Shown here piece after piece: positions 33,829-43,196 of a stretch of DNA of 64,000 nt. Made by a program: the position numbers and the translations under genes. The notes beneath the pieces were generated by a model that ran no database searches, had not been told where the DNA came from, and saw only the letters and a program-made list of their open reading frames with translations. The first letter of the stretch is position 1. Each line of letters opens with the position of its first letter. Source of the DNA: Comamonas sp. JUb58 (GTDB taxonomy: Bacteria; Pseudomonadota; Gammaproteobacteria; Burkholderiales; Burkholderiaceae_C); contig NZ_SOAL01000005.1 of NCBI RefSeq assembly GCF_004364775.1, positions 186,001 to 250,000 of the forward strand, read 5' to 3'.

Positions 33829-35436
33829 TTACAGCGCCTTGCGCAGGCTGGCCGGTGGGATGCGCATCGCTTCGCGGTACTTGGCCACCGTGCGGCGCGC
33901 GCATTCAATGCCCTGGGCCTGCAGCAGATCGGCAATTTTTGCATCCGACAGCGGCTTCTTCGCGCTTTCCTCGTCCAGCAGCTGCTTGATCAGCGCCTTG
34001 ACCGCGGTGCTGGAGGCGCTGCCACCCGTCTCGGTGCCCAGGCCCGAGCCAAAGAAGTACTTGAGCTCAAAGGTGCCCTGCGGCGTGGCCATGTACTTGG
34101 CCGTGGTCACGCGGCTGATGGTGGATTCGTGCAGGCCCAGCTCATCGGCGATTTCGCGCAGCACCATGGGGCGCATGGCCAGCTCACCATGCACAAAGAA
34201 ATTGCGCTGGCGTTCCACAATGGCCTGCGAGACGCGCAAGATGGTGTCAAAGCGTTGCTGGATATTCTTGATGAACCAGCGCGCCTCCTGCAGCCGCTGC
34301 TGCAGGGCGCCATGTCCTTCGCTGCCCTTGTGGCTGCGCAGGGCATTCGCATAGACATCCTGCACGCGCAGGCGCGGCATCACCTCGGCATTGAGCTGCA
34401 CGCTGAAGCCAGGCACCGGCAGGTTGCGCTCATTGCTGGGGCGCACAATGACATCGGGGATGATGGTGTTGCGGTCCACATCGGCATAGGGCCGGCCGGG
34501 GCGGGGTTCCAGCTTGGCGATCAACGCCAATGCGCTGCGCACCGCCGCCTCGTTGCAGCCGGTCAACTGCATCAGCTTGCGCACATCGCGGCGCGCCAGC
34601 AGATCGAGGGACTCCTGGCAGACCAGCAAGGCGGTGTCCAGCGCCAGCGCATCGGCCTCGGGCGTGTCCGAGCCTTCTTCGTCCAACAGCCGCTGCTGGG
34701 CCTTGATCTGCAGCTGCATGCATTCGGACAGGTTGCGCGCGCCCACGCCAATCGGCTCCAGGCTTTGCAACAGGCGCAGCGCCACGGTCAGGTGGTGCAG
34801 CAGCGCTTCGTAGCGCTCAGGGTCGGTGGCATCGCCAAAGCTTTGCGCCAGCTCGGCCAGGGTCTCTTCCAGGTAGCCGTCGTCGTTCAGCGATTCGATC
34901 AGAAAGTAGAGTGCGGCCCGGTCTTCCTGGCACAGGCGCAGCGACAAGGCCTGGCGGTGCAGCACATCCTGCAGGCTCAGGTGCTCGCTGCGGCGGTCGG
35001 ACATCGGCGTCTCGTCGTCGTCCTCGCTGGCGCTGGCACGGGCCGGCAGCTCGCCGCCCCACTCTTCCCAGTCCGATGCCGAATCGCCTGCAGCGGCCTC
35101 GGCATCGACGCCGGTTTCCTTGCCCGCACCAAAATCCAGCGGCTGGTCGGAGGTTCCGGGCTCGAAATCGCTGCTGTTATTGGTGTCGGTGCTGGCCGTG
35201 GTCTCAGCGGCCTTGTCGGCGGCATCTGCAGCCTCGGCAGATTCAGCCGACTCTTTACCGGCTTCGGATTCGGGGGCTTCTTCGCCCTCGCGCTCCAGAA
35301 ACGGGTTCTCGTCGAGCATCTGCTCGACTTCCTGCGTCAGCTCCTGCGTGGACAGCTGCAGCAAGCGGATCGACTGCTGCAACTGGGGCGTCAGGGTCAG
35401 GTTCTGCGATACGCGCAGTGACAGCGAAGGCATCAT
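33829..35436 (-). CDS. rpoN: RNA polymerase sigma-54 factor RpoN
   Basis: This is the alternative sigma factor that directs RNA polymerase to -24/-12 promoters and requires AAA+ activators. The 535-residue product has the glutamine/leucine-rich region I (SQNLTLTPQLQQSIRLLQLS), a very acidic region II (about 45-120), the core-binding domain, and the helix-turn-helix VLREIADELGLHESTISRVT. The RpoN box ARRTVAKYREAM is near the C-terminus. Two adjacent Met codons (35436, 35433) are possible starts. It follows lptB by about 105 bases on the same strand, a common arrangement in proteobacteria. Confidence 0.97.
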   Translation of the reverse strand: MMPSLSLRVSQNLTLTPQLQQSIRLLQLSTQELTQEVEQMLDENPFLEREGEEAPESEAGKESAESAEAADAADKAAETTASTDTNNSSDFEPGTSDQPLDFGAGKETGVDAEAAAGDSASDWEEWGGELPARASASEDDDETPMSDRRSEHLSLQDVLHRQALSLRLCQEDRAALYFLIESLNDDGYLEETLAELAQSFGDATDPERYEALLHHLTVALRLLQSLEPIGVGARNLSECMQLQIKAQQRLLDEEGSDTPEADALALDTALLVCQESLDLLARRDVRKLMQLTGCNEAAVRSALALIAKLEPRPGRPYADVDRNTIIPDVIVRPSNERNLPVPGFSVQLNAEVMPRLRVQDVYANALRSHKGSEGHGALQQRLQEARWFIKNIQQRFDTILRVSQAIVERQRNFFVHGELAMRPMVLREIADELGLHESTISRVTTAKYMATPQGTFELKYFFGSGLGTETGGSASSTAVKALIKQLLDEESAKKPLSDAKIADLLQAQGIECARRTVAKYREAMRIPPASLRKAL

Positions 35437-35541
35437 GGCAGCGCCTCCGCACAGGCTGCAGCAGCTGGCAACAGATCAGCCCCACCGGCGCCGCAGTGCG
35501 GCACGGTAGCTTGGCTGGCACGCCCGCCAAGGCGTGCGGTG

Positions 35542-36339
35542 TCACATACGGAAGTGCTCACCCAGGTACACCCTCCGGACCTCTGCGTTTTCCACAATCT
35601 CTTGTGGCGTTCCTGCGGCCAGCACCTTGCCATCGCTGATGATGCAGGCATGGTCACAGATACCCAGGGTTTCGCGCACATTGTGGTCGGTGATCAGCAC
35701 GCCAATGCCGCGTTCCTTCAGAAAGGCCACAATGCGCTGGATCTCGATCACGGCGATGGGGTCAATGCCGGCGAAGGGCTCGTCGAGCAGGATGAAACGG
35801 GGCTGGGTGGCCAGCGCACGGGCAATCTCGACCCGGCGGCGCTCGCCACCGGACAGGGCCACCGAAGGCGATTCGCGCAGGTGCTCGACGCGCAGCTCCT
35901 GCAGCAGCGCGGTGAGCTGGCGCTCCACCTCGGCGCGCGACAGCGACTTGCCGTTCTCGTCCTTTTGCAGCTCCAGCACGGCGCGCACATTGTCCTGCAC
36001 GCTGAGCTTGCGAAAGATCGAGGCTTCCTGCGGCAGGTAGGACAGGCCCAGCTGCGAGCGCTGGTGGATCGGCATATTGGCCACCGACTGCCCATCGATG
36101 CGGATATCGCCGCCATCGCTGCGCACCAGGCCCACGATCATGTAGAACGAGGTGGTCTTGCCCGCGCCATTGGGGCCGAGCAAACCCACCACTTCGCCCT
36201 TGCGCACCGACAGCGACACATCCTTGACCACCTTGCGGCTGCCATAGGACTTCTCGAGGTGCAACACCTCCAGCTGGCTGCGGTGGTCGCTGTTGGCCAC
36301 CCGGGCATTGACGGAAATGGTCGACGAGTTTTCTGCCAC
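35542..36339 (-). CDS. lptB: LPS export ABC transporter ATPase LptB
   Basis: LptB drives extraction of LPS from the inner membrane in the LptB2FGC complex. The 265-residue ATPase shows Walker A GPNGAGKTT (about 55-63), the Q-loop YLPQEASIFRKLSV, the signature LSGGERRRVEIARAL, Walker B RFILLDEPFAGIDP and the switch His in ITDHNVRETL. A 20-residue N-terminal extension precedes the conserved LEVLHLEKSYG. It lies 2 bases downstream of lptA and upstream of rpoN. Confidence 0.96.
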   Translation of the reverse strand: MAENSSTISVNARVANSDHRSQLEVLHLEKSYGSRKVVKDVSLSVRKGEVVGLLGPNGAGKTTSFYMIVGLVRSDGGDIRIDGQSVANMPIHQRSQLGLSYLPQEASIFRKLSVQDNVRAVLELQKDENGKSLSRAEVERQLTALLQELRVEHLRESPSVALSGGERRRVEIARALATQPRFILLDEPFAGIDPIAVIEIQRIVAFLKERGIGVLITDHNVRETLGICDHACIISDGKVLAAGTPQEIVENAEVRRVYLGEHFRM

Positions 36340-36341
36340 GG

Positions 36342-37010
36342 TTACTTGGCTCCGTCGTTCAGTTGGGTGCTGGGGCGCAATGGCGTCTTGTCATCGGCTG
36401 CGGGCTTGGCCGGGGTGCTGGCCTTGTCGTCCGCCTTGCCGTCGGCCTTGGGCGTCAGAATCACGCGCACGCGGTCCTTCTTGGGGGCGCCGGGCTTGGG
36501 ATCGGCCGCCGCCTGGGCGCCTTTCTGGCCGGAGACCGTGAAGGTGTCGCTCAGGTTGTTGTAGACAATCAGCGGGCCACTGACCTGGTCGGTCAAGGTG
36601 GTCTCGCGGTAGCGGCGCAGCTCGCCACGGCGCTCAAAGTGCACGGTGTCGTCGCGGCCGTTATAGGTGATGACCTCGCCTTCGCCTTCGACGAATTCAT
36701 CCGGTGCACCAGGTGCGGAATCGCGCTTTTGGCGGAAGAAGGCCAGCTTGCCTGGTGCAGCTGTCACCACGCCGTGCTGGAAGCCGTCGCGGTCCTGGCT
36801 CACGGTCAGCTGCGCGCCACGGATGATGATGGTGCCCTTGGTCACCACCACATTGCCCGTGAAGATACTGGTCTGCTTGAGTTCATCATGGCGGCCATCG
36901 TCCGCCTCGATGTTCATGGGCTTGGTACGGTCTGCACGCTCGGCGTGCGACAGCAGCGGCACGGCCAGGGCCACTGCCACCAACAAAGAGTTAAAAATAC
37001 GGTGTCTCAT
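36342..37010 (-). CDS. lptA: LPS transport periplasmic protein LptA
   Basis: LptA forms the periplasmic bridge that carries LPS to the outer membrane. The 222-residue product has a signal peptide (about 1-23, ending LLSHA/ERAD). An OstA-like beta-jellyroll follows, with PMNIEADDG, NVVVTKGTIIIRGAQL and GEGEVITYNGRDDTVHFERRG. The C-terminus is a Lys/Asp/Pro-rich tail. The usual upstream partner lptC is not here: dsbA with its own terminator lies directly upstream, so lptA must have its own promoter within about 60 bases. Confidence 0.92.
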   Translation of the reverse strand: MRHRIFNSLLVAVALAVPLLSHAERADRTKPMNIEADDGRHDELKQTSIFTGNVVVTKGTIIIRGAQLTVSQDRDGFQHGVVTAAPGKLAFFRQKRDSAPGAPDEFVEGEGEVITYNGRDDTVHFERRGELRRYRETTLTDQVSGPLIVYNNLSDTFTVSGQKGAQAAADPKPGAPKKDRVRVILTPKADGKADDKASTPAKPAADDKTPLRPSTQLNDGAK

Positions 37011-37072
37011 AAGGCATGAATCTTGCTCTGCCCCATTGTAGCCATGCTGGAGCGTTGGGCCGTTTTTGGCAC

Positions 37073-37097
37073 AAAAAAGCCCGCGCGTGCGGGCTTT
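37073..37097 (-). terminator. Intrinsic terminator of dsbA
   Basis: A 9-bp stem (AAAGCCCGC / GCGGGCTTT) with a 4-base loop, followed in the minus direction by a run of six T, lies between dsbA and lptA. Confidence 0.85.
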
Positions 37098-37120
37098 GTC
37101 TAAAGCGTTGGGGAGGCCGC

Positions 37121-37765
37121 TCAGCCTTGTGCTGCCAGGAACTCTACCACTTGCAGCACGTTGCCCATCGAGCCGGCACGGGTGCCATCGGTGTAGTACT
37201 TGCCAGCCACGCCCAAGGATGGAACGCCTTCGACGCCATAGGACTCTTGCAGCTGGGTGGCCTTGCGCACCTGGCCTGCCACGCTGAAGGAGTTGTAGGC
37301 TTCCTTGAACTTGGCCAGGTCCACGCCGTTCTTGTCCATCCAGGCGAAGATCTCGTCGTCCTTGTTCAGGCGCTGGCGCTCGACGTGGATCGCGCGGAAG
37401 ACCTTGACATGCACGTCAGGGATCAGGCCCATGGACTCCAGCGCGAAGTAGATCTTTTGCTGGGGCACAAAGGTGTTGTTGAAGGCGACCGGCACGCGGC
37501 GGATCTGCAGATTCTTCGGTGCGGTCTTGACCCAGGCTTCAAACTGCGGCTCGAAAGCATTGCAGTGGGGGCAGCTGTACCAGAAGAACTCGATGACCTC
37601 GACCTTGCCAGCGGGCGCATCGGGGTTCACGGGCTTTGCCAGCTTCAGGTAGTCCTTGCCTTCCTTGAACTTGGCCTGTGCGTTGGCACCGGTGGCGAAA
37701 GGCAGGCTCAGCGCGGAAGCGGCAGTAGCGGAAGCCGCCAAAGTGGAAAACTCACGACGTTTCAT
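37121..37765 (-). CDS. dsbA: Thiol:disulfide interchange protein DsbA
   Basis: DsbA introduces disulfide bonds into secreted proteins in the periplasm. The 214-residue protein has an N-terminal signal (about 1-30, with an RR pair), the active site CPHC (Cys65 and Cys68 in WYSCPHCNAFEP), and a cis-proline loop GVEGVPSLGV. Length and spacing are normal. It is the last gene of an argS-SPOR-dsbA run on the minus strand and ends at a strong terminator. Confidence 0.94.
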   Translation of the reverse strand: MKRREFSTLAASATAASALSLPFATGANAQAKFKEGKDYLKLAKPVNPDAPAGKVEVIEFFWYSCPHCNAFEPQFEAWVKTAPKNLQIRRVPVAFNNTFVPQQKIYFALESMGLIPDVHVKVFRAIHVERQRLNKDDEIFAWMDKNGVDLAKFKEAYNSFSVAGQVRKATQLQESYGVEGVPSLGVAGKYYTDGTRAGSMGNVLQVVEFLAAQG

Positions 37766-37821
37766 GTTTTGTTAACTCCAGTGACAAGTTGCGGTTAGGA
37801 GTGCCCTGCACCGCCAAAAGT

Positions 37822-38526
37822 TCAACGCTGTACGCGGACGATTTGCGCATCCACGCCGGCGCCATCGAGCTTGCCTTTGAGGCCGTCGGCATCATCGCGC
37901 TTGTTGAATGGGCCCACGCGCACTCGGTATACCGTGCGGCCATTGACTTCGCGCTCGCTGACGCGGGCCTCCCAGCCCATCATCGCCAGCTTGGCGCGCT
38001 GTGCATCGCCATCCGTCTGGCTGCGGAACGCACCGGCCTGCACAAAGTACTGGAAGCCGTCGCTGCCATCGGCACTGCGCGACTTGGCCAGGTCACCCAG
38101 CGGATCGGCGCCCTGGCCGGCCTTGGGGTCGAGCTTGGCGACCTGGGTCTTGTCTGCCGGCTTGTCGGCGGGCTTGGCCGGATCGGGCAGCACCACCTCA
38201 GGCTTGGCGGGCTTGTTCTCTACCGGCGGGGTGGCGTTATCGGCCACCGTGCGCGGCGGCTCAGGCACCACCACGCCCTGCGCAGCCGGTGCCACGGCCG
38301 CCGGCGCACGCGCGGGGTTCTTGCCATACAGCGGCGAGTTCGGGTCCCAGTTCTGGTTGCGCTGCGCTTCGGCCTTGTCCTTGGCCTCGCCCTTGACGCC
38401 AGCTTTGTTGACAAACGGCACCGGCACATTGGTGACGTACACGGCCACGGCCAAAGCCGCGCCCACGCCCACCAGCAGCCCCAGGATCAGGCCCAGGATG
38501 GTTCCACCACGTTGATGTCGTCGCAT
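37822..38526 (-). CDS. SPOR-domain membrane protein (FtsN-like)
   Basis: The 234-residue protein (start MRRHQRGGTILG) has one N-terminal transmembrane helix (about 9-31) and a Pro/Lys/Ala/Asp-rich periplasmic linker. A C-terminal SPOR domain follows (about 160-234: FQYFVQAGAFRSQTDGDAQR, VNGRTVYRVRVGPF). SPOR domains bind denuded peptidoglycan at the division septum, and FtsN has the same layout. It lies between argS and dsbA, a gene order I recall from relatives. Confidence 0.88.
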   Translation of the reverse strand: MRRHQRGGTILGLILGLLVGVGAALAVAVYVTNVPVPFVNKAGVKGEAKDKAEAQRNQNWDPNSPLYGKNPARAPAAVAPAAQGVVVPEPPRTVADNATPPVENKPAKPEVVLPDPAKPADKPADKTQVAKLDPKAGQGADPLGDLAKSRSADGSDGFQYFVQAGAFRSQTDGDAQRAKLAMMGWEARVSEREVNGRTVYRVRVGPFNKRDDADGLKGKLDGAGVDAQIVRVQR

Positions 38527-38552
38527 TGCAGTTATTACCTTTGTTCGCAAAA

Positions 38553-40262
38553 TCACATGCGCTCTGGTGCGCTCACACCCAGCACGGCCAGGCCATTGCG
38601 CAGCACTTGCGCGACTGCCGCCACGAGTGCCAGACGGGCCAATTTGGTGGCTTCGTCATCCACCAAGATACGCTCTGCATCATAGTAGCTGTGGTAGGCC
38701 GAGGCCAGGTCACGCAGATAGAACGTAACATCGTGCGGCGCATTGCCGTCGGCAGCGTTGGTCAGCATCTCGGGGTACTGGGCCAGCATTTGCATCAGCG
38801 CCTGGGCCTGCGGGCCTTGCAGCGCGCCCAGGTCAATGCCGCTCAGCGCAGCCAGGCCCGCTCCGCCCTGCTCCTGCCAGCCGCGCAGCACCGAGCAGAT
38901 GCGCGCATGGGCGTATTGCACGTAGAACACCGGGTTGTCGTTGTTCTGGGCCACGGCCAGGTCGACGTCGAAGGTGTACTCGGTATCGGGCTTGCGCGAC
39001 AGCAGGAAGAAGCGCACTGCATCCTTGCTGGTCCACTCGATCAGATCGCGCAGGGTCACATAGCTGCCGGCGCGCTTGCTGATCTTGACCTCTTCACCAC
39101 CGCGCACCACGCGCACCATGGTGTGCAGCACGTAATCAGGGTAGCCCTGGGGGATGCCGACATTGACCGCCTGCAGGCCGGCGCGCACGCGGGCGATGGT
39201 GCCGTGGTGGTCCGTGCCCTGGATGTTGACGGCCTTGCCGTAGCCGCGCAGGAACTTCTGCGTGTGGTAGGCCACATCGGGCAGGAAGTAGGTGTAGGTG
39301 CCGTCGGACTTGCGCATCACGCGGTCCTTGTCGTCACCGAAGTCGGTGGTGCGCAGCCACAGCGCGCCATCCTGCTCATAGGTGTGGCCGCTGGCGATCA
39401 GGCGCTTGACGGTTTCTTCCACATGGCCGTTCTGGTACAGGCTCGACTCGAGGTAGTACTCGTCGAACTTGAGGTTGAAGGCCTGCAGGTCCTTGTCCTG
39501 CTCGTTGCGCAGGTAGGCCACCGCAAAGTTGCGGATGTTGTCGTAGTCTTCGACATCGCCATTGGCGGTGAACGCGCGGTCATCGGCCTTGATGGTCTGC
39601 TTGGCGAGGAAGGCCTGGGCGATGTCGCCGATGTAGTCGCCGTTGTAGAAGTTCTTGGCCAGCGGGTTCTCGCTGTCGGTGGGCCAGCAGTCGTCACCGG
39701 GCTTGAAGCCCTTGGCGCGCAGCTGGGTGCTCTTGGTCAGGGTGTCGATCTGCACGCCCGCGTCGTTGTAGTAGAACTCGCGGTGCACGGACCAGCCCTG
39801 GCTGCCGTAGAGGTTGCAGATGGCATCGCCCAGCGCGGCCTGGCGGCCGTGGCCCACGTGCAGCGGGCCGGTGGGGTTGGCCGAGACGAACTCGACGATG
39901 ATCTTTTCATCGCGCTGCGGCTGCATGCCAAAGCGCTCGCCCTGGGCCAGCACTTCCTGCACCACCTGCTGCTTGGCAGCGGGCTTGAGGCGCAGGTTCA
40001 AGAAACCGGGGCCGGCAATCTCGATCGCATCCACCCATTGCGCAAAGGCGGGTGCGGCTTCCAGCGCGGCCTTGAGCTGCTCGCCCAGTGCGCGGGGATT
40101 GGCCTTGAGCGGCTTGGCCAGCTGCATCGCGGCGGTCACGGCATAGTCACCGTGGGCGGCCACCTTGGGCGTTTCAAAGGCCGCACGGCTACCTGCGCCA
40201 GGCGACAATTTCTCGAGCTCGGCAGCAAGCACTGCGAGCAAATCTTTTTTGACTTGCAACAT
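38553..40262 (-). CDS. argS: Arginyl-tRNA synthetase
   Basis: This class I aminoacyl-tRNA synthetase charges tRNA-Arg. The 569-residue product has the HIGH-type motif HVGH at 135-138 ([14 protein letters not shown]), a KMSKS equivalent KISKR ([13 protein letters not shown]), and the C-terminal anticodon-binding domain ([16 protein letters not shown]). The N-terminal additional domain typical of ArgS occupies about 1-100. It is the first gene of the argS-SPOR-dsbA group. Confidence 0.96.
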   Translation of the reverse strand: MLQVKKDLLAVLAAELEKLSPGAGSRAAFETPKVAAHGDYAVTAAMQLAKPLKANPRALGEQLKAALEAAPAFAQWVDAIEIAGPGFLNLRLKPAAKQQVVQEVLAQGERFGMQPQRDEKIIVEFVSANPTGPLHVGHGRQAALGDAICNLYGSQGWSVHREFYYNDAGVQIDTLTKSTQLRAKGFKPGDDCWPTDSENPLAKNFYNGDYIGDIAQAFLAKQTIKADDRAFTANGDVEDYDNIRNFAVAYLRNEQDKDLQAFNLKFDEYYLESSLYQNGHVEETVKRLIASGHTYEQDGALWLRTTDFGDDKDRVMRKSDGTYTYFLPDVAYHTQKFLRGYGKAVNIQGTDHHGTIARVRAGLQAVNVGIPQGYPDYVLHTMVRVVRGGEEVKISKRAGSYVTLRDLIEWTSKDAVRFFLLSRKPDTEYTFDVDLAVAQNNDNPVFYVQYAHARICSVLRGWQEQGGAGLAALSGIDLGALQGPQAQALMQMLAQYPEMLTNAADGNAPHDVTFYLRDLASAYHSYYDAERILVDDEATKLARLALVAAVAQVLRNGLAVLGVSAPERM

Positions 40263-40303
40263 ATTAGAAACTTAGACGAAGCGGTTACCAGCGCCAGGCC
40301 GGT

Positions 40304-40750
40304 TTACCAGCCCCGGGCATAAAACACGGCGACGGCGGCGATCACGGGAATCAGATGGGCTTGCCACATGACCCATTTACGCGTGGCGCGCACCTCGGCG
40401 TCCCCGGGCAAAGCGCCATTGTCGCGCAATTGCCGTAACCAGCGGCGGAACACGGCTGTCGGCTTCAGGGACAGCACCACGGCGACGACCACCAAGGTCA
40501 TCTTCAGGTGGAACAGCGGCTGGCTGACATACCAGGTCACGCCCTTGGCGCCCAGAAACAGGCGTAGCAGGCCGGTGCCCAGCACCGCCAGCGCAGCAAA
40601 GGCGTAGATCAGATCGAGGCGCGCCAGGCGCTGCACCACGGCCGCGTTCATCCACTCGGCGCGGCACAAAGCCGCCTCGCTGGAGAGAAAAACCACCATG
40701 GTCAACAAGGCCAGCAGGTGCAGGCAGGCCAGAACAGCTTCCAAAGTCAT
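40304..40750 (-). CDS. DUF2214-family membrane protein
   Basis: The 148-residue protein (start MTLEAVLACL) has about four hydrophobic helices: LACLHLLALLTMVVFLSSEAA, LDLIYAFAALAVLGTGL, LKMTLVVVAVVLSL and AHLIPVIAAVAVFYA. This matches uncharacterised DUF2214 proteins. It starts 4 bases after the stop of a LysR regulator gene on the same strand, so the two are cotranscribed and the membrane protein may be tied to what that regulator senses. Confidence 0.8.
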   Translation of the reverse strand: MTLEAVLACLHLLALLTMVVFLSSEAALCRAEWMNAAVVQRLARLDLIYAFAALAVLGTGLLRLFLGAKGVTWYVSQPLFHLKMTLVVVAVVLSLKPTAVFRRWLRQLRDNGALPGDAEVRATRKWVMWQAHLIPVIAAVAVFYARGW

Positions 40751-40754
40751 CGTG

Positions 40755-41681
40755 TTACTCCATCTTCTTCCAGAAATCGGCACGTTCGTAGTGCTGCTTG
40801 ACGAAATCAATCCACAAGCGCACCCGCAGCGGCAGGTGCTTGCGCTGCTGGAACATCACATAGATGCCATTAGGCGGCGCGGCAAACTCCTCCAGCACCT
40901 CGACCAGGCGGCCGGCGGCAATCTCCGACTCGACCTCCCAGGTGCTGCGCCAGGCAATGCCCCAGCCTTGCTGGCACCAGTCGTGCAGCACCTGGCCGTC
41001 CGAGCAATCGAGCGGCCCACCGGGCTTGAGGTAGACCACCTCGCTGCCGCCAGTAGCCGCCGGCATGCGAAACGCCCAGCCCCGCGTCTGCGAGGCTTCG
41101 CTGGACAAGGTCAGGCAGTCATGCTGGTTCAGCTCGCTGGGGTGGCGCGGAATGCCACGGCGGCGCAGATACTCGGGCGTCGCCACGCAGAGGCGCCGGT
41201 TGTCCGCCACACGCACGCTCACCAGCGAGGAATCGGGCAGGTCGCCGACGCGGATCGCGCAGTCGTAGCCCTCGCCGGCCAGGTCGACCAGGCGGTCGCT
41301 CAGGTTCAGCGAGATGGTCACCTCCGGGTGGCGCGCATGGTAGAGCGGCAGCAGCGGCGCCACATGGCGGCGCCCAAAGCCGGCCGGCGCCGTCACACGC
41401 AGATGTCCTGTGGCCTTGATGCCGCCGGCGCTGACGCTGGCCTCGACGCTGGCCAGCTCGGCCAGCAGGCGCTGGCAGTCTTCCAGAAAGGCGGCGCCCT
41501 CATAGGTCAGGGTGAGCTTGCGCGTGGTGCGCACCAGCAGCTTGACGCCCAGGCGCTCCTCCAGCGCATCGAGCCGGCGACCCATGATGGCCGGTGCCAC
41601 GCCTTCGGCCTTGGCTGCTGCCGTGAGGCTGCCGCGCGAGGCGATGGCGACAAATGATTCGAGCTGCTTGAGGCGATCCAT
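40755..41681 (-). CDS. LysR-family transcriptional regulator
   Basis: The 308-residue regulator has the N-terminal winged helix (MDRLKQLESFVAIASRGSLT, then AAAKAEGVAPAIMGRRLDALEE) and a periplasmic-binding-like effector domain (GHLRVTAPAGFGRRHVAPLL onward, with YDCAIRVGDLPDSSLVSVRV). It belongs to the subgroup that includes CrgA/PtxR-like proteins. ATG 41681 is chosen because the helix begins there. It is transcribed with the DUF2214 gene and divergent from the soluble histidine kinase gene. Confidence 0.9.
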   Translation of the reverse strand: MDRLKQLESFVAIASRGSLTAAAKAEGVAPAIMGRRLDALEERLGVKLLVRTTRKLTLTYEGAAFLEDCQRLLAELASVEASVSAGGIKATGHLRVTAPAGFGRRHVAPLLPLYHARHPEVTISLNLSDRLVDLAGEGYDCAIRVGDLPDSSLVSVRVADNRRLCVATPEYLRRRGIPRHPSELNQHDCLTLSSEASQTRGWAFRMPAATGGSEVVYLKPGGPLDCSDGQVLHDWCQQGWGIAWRSTWEVESEIAAGRLVEVLEEFAAPPNGIYVMFQQRKHLPLRVRLWIDFVKQHYERADFWKKME

Positions 41682-41849
41682 ACCAGACTGAACACAGAAA
41701 ATACGCAAAGCCCGCTGGCCGCCGCTTGTGCGACGCGCTGGCTGGGCCACAGCCTATTATCATCGGGGCTCCGGCCTGGCGGGCGCATGAAAGCGCACAT
41801 CCCGCTGCGACATCATTGACAGCCGCTCTTTTCCTGCGCCCCCGCTCCT

Positions 41850-43100
41850 ATGCCGCCAGCTTCAACGCCGCCCACCAGTTCCCCATCCAGTGCCGACGCC
41901 CTCTGGTACGCCCCCGCCCAGCTGCTGCGCCTGTTTGGCAGCAGCCCGGTGGCGATGGCCTACTGGGGCCGCGACCAGCGCCTGCGCCTGGCCACGCCGC
42001 AGTGGTGCGAATGGTTTGGCGTGCCCGCCACCGGCATCGTCGGCCAGTTGCTGGACGAAGCGCTGCCGCCCGACTTTGCCCAGCAGCACCAGGAGGCGCT
42101 GCAGGCTGCCGCGCAAGGCCAGCGCCAGCAGTTTGACACCCGCAAGACCGATGCCCATGGCCAGGTCGCCTGGCGCCGCGTCAGCCTGTCGCCCCACCTC
42201 TGGCCCGGGCCGGCCGGCAGTAAAACGGCCCAGGGCACCCTGATGCTGATGCAGGACTGCAGCGCCGAATACGCCAACGCGGCCCAGGCCGATGCGCTGC
42301 GCACGCAGCTGGCCGCGCTCTCTTCCACTGACCTGGAGCGCGCCGAAGAGAAGAGCGAGCTGCTGAAACTGCGCACCTTGCTGGACTGGCGCACCGCCAT
42401 GCTCACCGAGCACAGCGAGATGCTGCAGCTGCTGTCGCATGAGATCCGCCAGCCGCTGAACAATGCCTCGGCCGCGATGCAGGCCACCATGTCGGCCATT
42501 GCCGATCTGCAACTGGCCCAGACCACGCCGGCCACCAAGGCCTTGCTGCGCGCCGAGCATGTGCTGCAGCAGGTCATCGGCACCCTTGACAACACCCTGG
42601 CCGCCGGCACCATTCTGGCCGTTGGCGGGCGCGCCGGGGCTTCGTCCGATACCGATCTGCCGACCCTCGTCAACCTGGTGCTGCACGACATCGCTGCCGA
42701 TGCCCGGCCGCGCATCCAGGTGGTCTGGGATGCCGAGGCCCGCACCGTGCAGCTGCACCCGGCGCTGATGCGGCTGACCATCCGCAACCTGCTCAACAAC
42801 GCACTCAATTACGCGCCCGCAGACAGCCCGGTGCTGCTGCGCCTGGCCGATTCGGACGACCCGCTGGCGCTGATCATCGAGGTGATCGATGAAGGCCCGG
42901 GCATCCCCGACAGCCTGCGCCCGCGCCTGTTCGAGAAGGGCACGCGCGGCAGCGAACACCGCCACCGCGCGGGCGCCGGGCTGGGTCTGTTCATCGTGCG
43001 CTCGGTGGTGCAGTTGCACCAGGGCACGGTGCAGGCCTTGCCGCGCCAGCCAAACGGCACCATCATGCGCATTGAGTTGCCCCAAGGGCTGGACGATTAG
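41850..43100 (+). CDS. Soluble PAS-domain sensor histidine kinase
   Basis: The 416-residue kinase has no transmembrane segment. An N-terminal PAS-like domain (about 22-150: PVAMAYWGRDQRLRLATPQW, GQVAWRRVSLSPHLW) is followed by a coiled segment and a DHp helix with the phospho-His in LLSHEIRQPLNN (His197). An HATPase domain follows, with NLLNNALNYAP, VIDEGPGIP and GAGLGLFIVRSVV. It therefore senses a cytoplasmic signal. The OmpR-type regulator gene follows 96 bases downstream and is its likely partner. The Roadblock-like genes lie next along the chromosome. Confidence 0.9.
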   Translation: MPPASTPPTSSPSSADALWYAPAQLLRLFGSSPVAMAYWGRDQRLRLATPQWCEWFGVPATGIVGQLLDEALPPDFAQQHQEALQAAAQGQRQQFDTRKTDAHGQVAWRRVSLSPHLWPGPAGSKTAQGTLMLMQDCSAEYANAAQADALRTQLAALSSTDLERAEEKSELLKLRTLLDWRTAMLTEHSEMLQLLSHEIRQPLNNASAAMQATMSAIADLQLAQTTPATKALLRAEHVLQQVIGTLDNTLAAGTILAVGGRAGASSDTDLPTLVNLVLHDIAADARPRIQVVWDAEARTVQLHPALMRLTIRNLLNNALNYAPADSPVLLRLADSDDPLALIIEVIDEGPGIPDSLRPRLFEKGTRGSEHRHRAGAGLGLFIVRSVVQLHQGTVQALPRQPNGTIMRIELPQGLDD

Positions 43101-43196
43101 CCAGCAAGGCCTGGCCACCGGCCGCTTGCCCCTGCAGAAGCTGGCACCGCGCTTCGCAGGCCTTTTTCATCGATTGCTTCATTTCACGGAACCACC

